A stretch of DNA of 10,000 nucleotides from Rheinheimera sp. (GTDB taxonomy: Bacteria; Pseudomonadota; Gammaproteobacteria; Enterobacterales; Alteromonadaceae): the NCBI RefSeq assembly GCF_020217005.1, contig NZ_JAIWOI010000098.1:1-10000 (forward strand). The letters run 5' to 3'. The translations under genes were made by a program, and so were the position numbers. The notes beneath the pieces are model-generated. The model was not told the DNA's origin. It saw nothing but the letters and a program-made list of their open reading frames with translations, and made no database searches. Shown here piece after piece: positions 6,548 through 10,000 of this stretch. Position 1 is the stretch's first letter, and the number at the start of each line of letters is the position of its first letter.

Positions 6548-8638
6548 TTACCAGATTTTTACACGTTTTTCTGGTGCTATATACAGCTTGTCGCCTTCTT
6601 TCACATCAAAAGCTGTGTAGAAGACTGGCAGGCTGGAAACAATACCGTTGACGCGGTAATGTGGTGGTGAATGTGGGTCAGTCGCTAATTGCTCTTTCAT
6701 CACTTCGTCACGGTATTTAGAACGCCATACCTGAGCCCAGCTTAATAACACGCGCTGATCACCGGTAAAACCGTCCATCACAGGAGCCTCCTTGCCTTCC
6801 AGAGATAAATGGTAGGCTTTCAGAGCTACAGTTAAACCACCTAAGTCACCGATATTTTCGCCAAGTGTCAAATCACCGTTAACGAAGTGGCCTGGCACTG
6901 GTTCATACTTGCTGTATTGAGCGCTTAAAGCTTTACCTAAGGCCTTAAACTTAGTTTCGTCTTGCTCAGTCCACCAGTTGCGTAAGTTACCTTCGCCATC
7001 ATACTTTGCGCCCTGGTCATCAAAACCATGGCCGATTTCGTGACCAATCACAGCGCCTATACCGCCGTAATTCACCGCATCTTCCGCCGCCATGTTGAAG
7101 AATGGTGGTTGTAAAATAGCAGCAGGGAACACTATTTCGTTATTCGCCGGGTTGTAGTAAGCGTTCACGGTTTGTGGTGTCATAAACCATTCGTCTTTGT
7201 CGATTGGCTGGCCTAACTTCGCCAGCATCTGGTCATAACCCCAGTGCGTGGAGCGTACTAAGTTACCTACCAAATCGTCAGCTTTAATCTCTAAGCTGGA
7301 GTAATCTTTCCATTTATTCGGATAACCGATTTTTGGTGTAAAAGTACCAAGTTTCACCAAAGCAGCTTTTTTGGTGTCTTCTGACATCCATTCCAGATCT
7401 TTAATCGACTGTTCATAAGCTTTGATCAGGTTAGCGACCAGCTTTTCCATATGTGCTTTAGCTTCAGGTTTAAAGTGACGCTCTACATACAGCTTGCCCG
7501 TCAATTCACCTAACACAGCGTCACTGGCATCCACAGCCTTTTTCCAGCGTGGCTTTTGCTCTTTTACACCACGTAAGGTCGTGGAATAAAACTGGAACTG
7601 ACGATCAACAAAGGCCTTGTTCAGCTTGTCGGCATAGTCATTGACAGTATGGAAGGTCAGATAGTCCTGCCAGCTTTGCAGATCAGTAGCGGCAACAATT
7701 TTGCCTAGCGCTTCAAAATAGCTTGGCTGACCAATAATGATTTCGTTCACACTGCTCAGCTTAGAACCTGCAGCAAAGTCGCTCCAGCTAAACTCACCCA
7801 GAGTTTTAGCCAAATCAGCAGTCGCTACTTTGTTATAGGTTTTATCAGCGTCACGGTTTTCTACCCGGGTCCACTGGTTTTTCGCCAGTTCAGTTTCCAG
7901 AGCATACACACGTTTAGCCGCTGCTGCCGGGTCGGCATGCTTAGCTAAAGTGAATAAATCCAGCAGGTAGGTTTGATATTCAGCCTGAATTTTTTTCGAG
8001 GCTTCATCGTCTTTGGTGTAGTAGTCACGGTCTGGTAAACCTAAACCACTCTGATCTGCATACACTGCGTATTCAGTCGATTTTTTCGCATCGTTGTTGA
8101 CATACCAGCCCAATGGGATAGTGACACCATCACGCTGCAATGATGCAAAAGTGCTGGCCAGTTGCTTTTTATCTTTTAAGCTCTGGATCAGTTCCAGTTG
8201 AGGTTGTAATGCTGTTAAGCCCAACTCTTCCAGTTTAGCTTCATTCATATAGCTGTTATAAAAGCTGCCTAACTTGTGTGCATCTGAACCAGGCGCTAAA
8301 TCAGTGCGGCTGGCCACTTCATCAATAATAGCTTTAACGGCCAACTGAGAGTTATCCGCCAATACATGGAAGGAGCCGTACGATGATTTTTCCGCGGGGA
8401 TTTCAGTTTTATTTAACCAACCACCGTTGACTGCTAAAAAGAAGTCATCCTGGAAACGTACTGCTGGATCAAAGTTTTCTTTATCCACGCCAGAAACCAG
8501 AGCCGCTACCGCTGCTGTAGCTTGTTGTTCTGCGGTTGGTTTTGCAGTTTCAGTAGTGGTGGTATCTGGAGCTTTACCACAGGCTGTAAGGCCAAGCGCT
8601 AACGCAACGCTTAAGGCTGTTAAGGTAATTTTTTTCAT
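6548..8638 (-). CDS. M13-family zinc metallopeptidase lipoprotein (PepO/neprilysin-like)
   Basis: Zinc endopeptidase of the neprilysin/PepO family that cleaves oligopeptides, predicted to be exported and membrane-anchored. The N-terminus is a lipoprotein signal with lipobox LTAC and lipidated Cys20. Gly at +2 (no Asp) suggests outer-membrane sorting. A Thr/Ala-rich linker covers about 25-50, the M13 N-terminal domain about 55-430 and the catalytic domain the rest. Zinc motif HEIGH is at 533-537 (His533, Glu534, His537); the third ligand is Glu594 with Asp598 in GENIGDLGG. NAYYNP (492-497) is the substrate-binding motif, and His660/Arg662 in PHYRVNG match the conserved C-terminal pair. The product ends KIW, the family's usual C-terminal Trp, and 696 residues is a normal length. 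All catalytic residues are present. It lies between lpdA and acnB, apparently as a single gene with its own promoter and a possible terminator. Substrate unknown. Confidence 0.95.
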   Translation of the reverse strand: MKKITLTALSVALALGLTACGKAPDTTTTETAKPTAEQQATAAVAALVSGVDKENFDPAVRFQDDFFLAVNGGWLNKTEIPAEKSSYGSFHVLADNSQLAVKAIIDEVASRTDLAPGSDAHKLGSFYNSYMNEAKLEELGLTALQPQLELIQSLKDKKQLASTFASLQRDGVTIPLGWYVNNDAKKSTEYAVYADQSGLGLPDRDYYTKDDEASKKIQAEYQTYLLDLFTLAKHADPAAAAKRVYALETELAKNQWTRVENRDADKTYNKVATADLAKTLGEFSWSDFAAGSKLSSVNEIIIGQPSYFEALGKIVAATDLQSWQDYLTFHTVNDYADKLNKAFVDRQFQFYSTTLRGVKEQKPRWKKAVDASDAVLGELTGKLYVERHFKPEAKAHMEKLVANLIKAYEQSIKDLEWMSEDTKKAALVKLGTFTPKIGYPNKWKDYSSLEIKADDLVGNLVRSTHWGYDQMLAKLGQPIDKDEWFMTPQTVNAYYNPANNEIVFPAAILQPPFFNMAAEDAVNYGGIGAVIGHEIGHGFDDQGAKYDGEGNLRNWWTEQDETKFKALGKALSAQYSKYEPVPGHFVNGDLTLGENIGDLGGLTVALKAYHLSLEGKEAPVMDGFTGDQRVLLSWAQVWRSKYRDEVMKEQLATDPHSPPHYRVNGIVSSLPVFYTAFDVKEGDKLYIAPEKRVKIW

Positions 8639-8677
8639 CCGGGGATTTTCCTGCCAAAAAGGTTAAATAACTTCACC

Positions 8678-8707
8678 ATACTACTCTTTAAGGTGCATTT
8701 TTGTTAA
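8678..8707 (-). promoter_or_regulatory. Probable promoter of the M13 peptidase gene
   Basis: On the minus strand TTAACA (8707-8702; 5/6 to TTGACA) and TAGTAT (8683-8678; 4/6 to TATAAT) are 18 nt apart, just past the lpdA terminator. The predicted start is near 8671, about 33 nt before the ATG at 8638, with AGGA as ribosome site. Confidence 0.42.
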
Positions 8708-8727
8708 TGGAAGTTGTAACAAAATAT

Positions 8728-8762
8728 AAAAAACCGGCAGTGCGAAGCAGCTGCCGGTTTTT
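8728..8762 (-). terminator. Rho-independent terminator of lpdA
   Basis: ACCGGCAG and CTGCCGGT form a perfect 8-bp stem with a 10-nt loop (an inner TGC/GCA pairing is possible), flanked by six A and five T. On the minus strand it starts about 27 nt after the lpdA stop and is followed by TTTTTTATATTTTG. It probably closes the operon containing lpdA. Confidence 0.9.
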
Positions 8763-8789
8763 CATTTGAGCTGTTAAACAGAGTTCAGC

Positions 8790-10000
8790 TTATTTTTTCT
8801 TGGCTTTTGGATTTGGCAGGTCAGTAATAGAACCTTCGTACATCTCAGCTGCTAAACCAATAGATTCGTTTAAGGTTGGGTGAGCATGGATAGTCAGAGC
8901 GATGTCTTCAGCGTCTGCACCCATTTCTACTGCTAAGCAGATTTCACCTAACATTTCACCAGCGTTAATACCAACAATGGCGCCACCTAAAATACGGTGC
9001 GTTTCTTTGTCAAAAATTAACTTAGTGAAACCTTCAGTACGAGCTGAGGCGATAGCACGGCCAGAAGCTGCCCAAGGGAAAGTGGCAGTTTCAACAGCGA
9101 CACCTTTTTCTTTGGCTTCTTTTTCAGTGATACCTACCCATGCCATTTCAGGGTCGGTGTAAGCCACAGAAGGAATGCAACGTGGGTCGAAGAAGTGCTT
9201 CAGACCAGAAATAACTTCTGCAGCTACATGACCTTCGTGTACAGCCTTGTGCGCTAACATTGGCTGACCAATGACGTCACCAATCGCGTAGATGTGCGGT
9301 ACGTTAGTGCGCAGTTGTTTATCCACATTGATAAAACCACGATCATCGACGTTCACACCAGCTTTTGCAGCATCTAACAGCGCGCCGTTTGGACGACGAC
9401 CTACTGCCACTAAAATTTTGTCGTAACGTACTGGTGTCGCAGGTGCGTTTTTGCCTTCGAAAGTCACATACAAACCATCAGCTTTAGCTTCAACAGCAAT
9501 CACTTTAGTCGACAGCATAATATTGAAGTTATCTTTGTTGTATTTGGTGTAGACCTTCACCAGATCCGCGTCAGCTGCAGGAACTAACTGGTCAGCAAAT
9601 TCAACGACAGACACTTTAGAGCCTAAAGCACGGTACACAGTACCCATCTCTAAACCAATGATACCGCCACCTAATACCAGCATTTCACCTGGAATGTCTT
9701 TTAATTCCAGAGCACCGGTAGAGTCGATCACACGTGGGTCATCTTTTGGAATAAATGGCAGAGCAACAGGCTCAGAACCAGCAGCGATAATGGCGCTGTC
9801 GAAGGTAATAGTGGTATCGCCCACCACCAGAGTGTTAGGACCAGTAAATTTACCGTAACCAGTTACTACTTTTACTTTACGCATTTTCGACATGCCAGCT
9901 AAGCCGTTGGTCAGTTGACCCACTACTTTGTCTTTCCAGGCACGGATTTTGTCTAAATCGATTTGTGGCGCACCAAAAGTGACGCCGTGAGATGCCATTT
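8790..10000 (-). CDS. lpdA: Dihydrolipoamide dehydrogenase (E3), C-terminal part, cut by right edge
   Basis: FAD enzyme that reoxidises dihydrolipoamide with NAD+ in the pyruvate and 2-oxoglutarate dehydrogenase complexes. The frame is open to the window edge; the ATG at 9998 is internal, because about 70 family residues with the FAD-binding GxGxxG and the redox CxxxxC precede it outside the window. Numbering from that Met: AIIAAGSEP (about 70) from the FAD domain, the NAD-binding LGGGIIGLEMG (109-119), YAIGDVIGQPMLAHKAVHEG from the second FAD segment, and the C-terminal catalytic His373/Glu378 in HAHPTLNES. The tail SITDLPNPKAKKK equals that of E. coli Lpd. A strong terminator follows. In E. 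coli this gene ends the pdhR-aceEF-lpd operon; aceF would be expected just beyond the right edge. Confidence 0.98.
   Translation of the reverse strand, partial: MASHGVTFGAPQIDLDKIRAWKDKVVGQLTNGLAGMSKMRKVKVVTGYGKFTGPNTLVVGDTTITFDSAIIAAGSEPVALPFIPKDDPRVIDSTGALELKDIPGEMLVLGGGIIGLEMGTVYRALGSKVSVVEFADQLVPAADADLVKVYTKYNKDNFNIMLSTKVIAVEAKADGLYVTFEGKNAPATPVRYDKILVAVGRRPNGALLDAAKAGVNVDDRGFINVDKQLRTNVPHIYAIGDVIGQPMLAHKAVHEGHVAAEVISGLKHFFDPRCIPSVAYTDPEMAWVGITEKEAKEKGVAVETATFPWAASGRAIASARTEGFTKLIFDKETHRILGGAIVGINAGEMLGEICLAVEMGADAEDIALTIHAHPTLNESIGLAAEMYEGSITDLPNPKAKKK

Noticed and set aside
6541..6554. CTGGTGATTACCAG as a PdhR/FadR-type operator
   Set aside because: It overlaps the stop codon of the peptidase gene, far from any start, and departs from the consensus spacing. 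More likely a chance hairpin.

Overview
The window looks like chromosomal DNA of a free-living gammaproteobacterium, probably near Rheinheimera/Alishewanella or another Alteromonadales-type lineage. This is inferred from the E. coli-like proteins (AcnB is collinear with the E. coli enzyme, with its iron-sulfur cysteines at 710, 769 and 772), the partly conserved gene order lpdA ... acnB-yacL, and the CsrB-type RNA. No horizontally acquired island or defence system is visible. All six protein genes lie on the minus strand; the one clear plus-strand gene is a non-coding RNA.

Left edge to 1 kb: the N-terminal 132 codons of a DyP-type heme peroxidase run leftward off the window from an extended -10 promoter. 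Divergent from it, on the plus strand, is a roughly 330-nt CsrB/RsmB-type regulatory RNA with 22 GGA motifs, many in hairpin loops, and a strong intrinsic terminator. About 180 bp upstream of its start is a perfect palindrome matching the GacA/UvrY recognition site. The region therefore appears to hold a complete Gac/Csr output module that protein-only gene calling misses.

1.0-3.2 kb: a glnK-amtB operon (PII signal protein and ammonium channel) is transcribed leftward. It has a sigma-54-like promoter and an NtrC-like palindrome that coincides with the intrinsic terminator of the preceding gene. Its 3' untranslated region, about 165 nt to the end of the terminator, contains a long hairpin.

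3.2-6.5 kb: acnB (aconitase B, GTG start) is followed by yacL (UPF0231), with an attenuator-like hairpin between them. Upstream of acnB are promoter candidates, a Fur-like box and a perfect 55-bp palindrome containing TGGGGTCAGATCACATT, which resembles REP/RAYT-type palindromes.

6.5-10 kb: an M13-family (PepO/neprilysin-like) zinc metalloprotease lipoprotein is followed, toward the right edge, by lpdA (dihydrolipoamide dehydrogenase). lpdA is cut by the window end and lacks about 70 N-terminal residues. In E. coli the same neighbourhood is lpdA-yacH-acnB-yacL, so the peptidase occupies the variable position between lpdA and acnB.

Together the window joins central carbon metabolism (LpdA, AcnB), nitrogen sensing and uptake (GlnK, AmtB) and a global carbon-storage regulator RNA (CsrB). 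The most informative parts are the RNA and regulatory features, not a new protein system.
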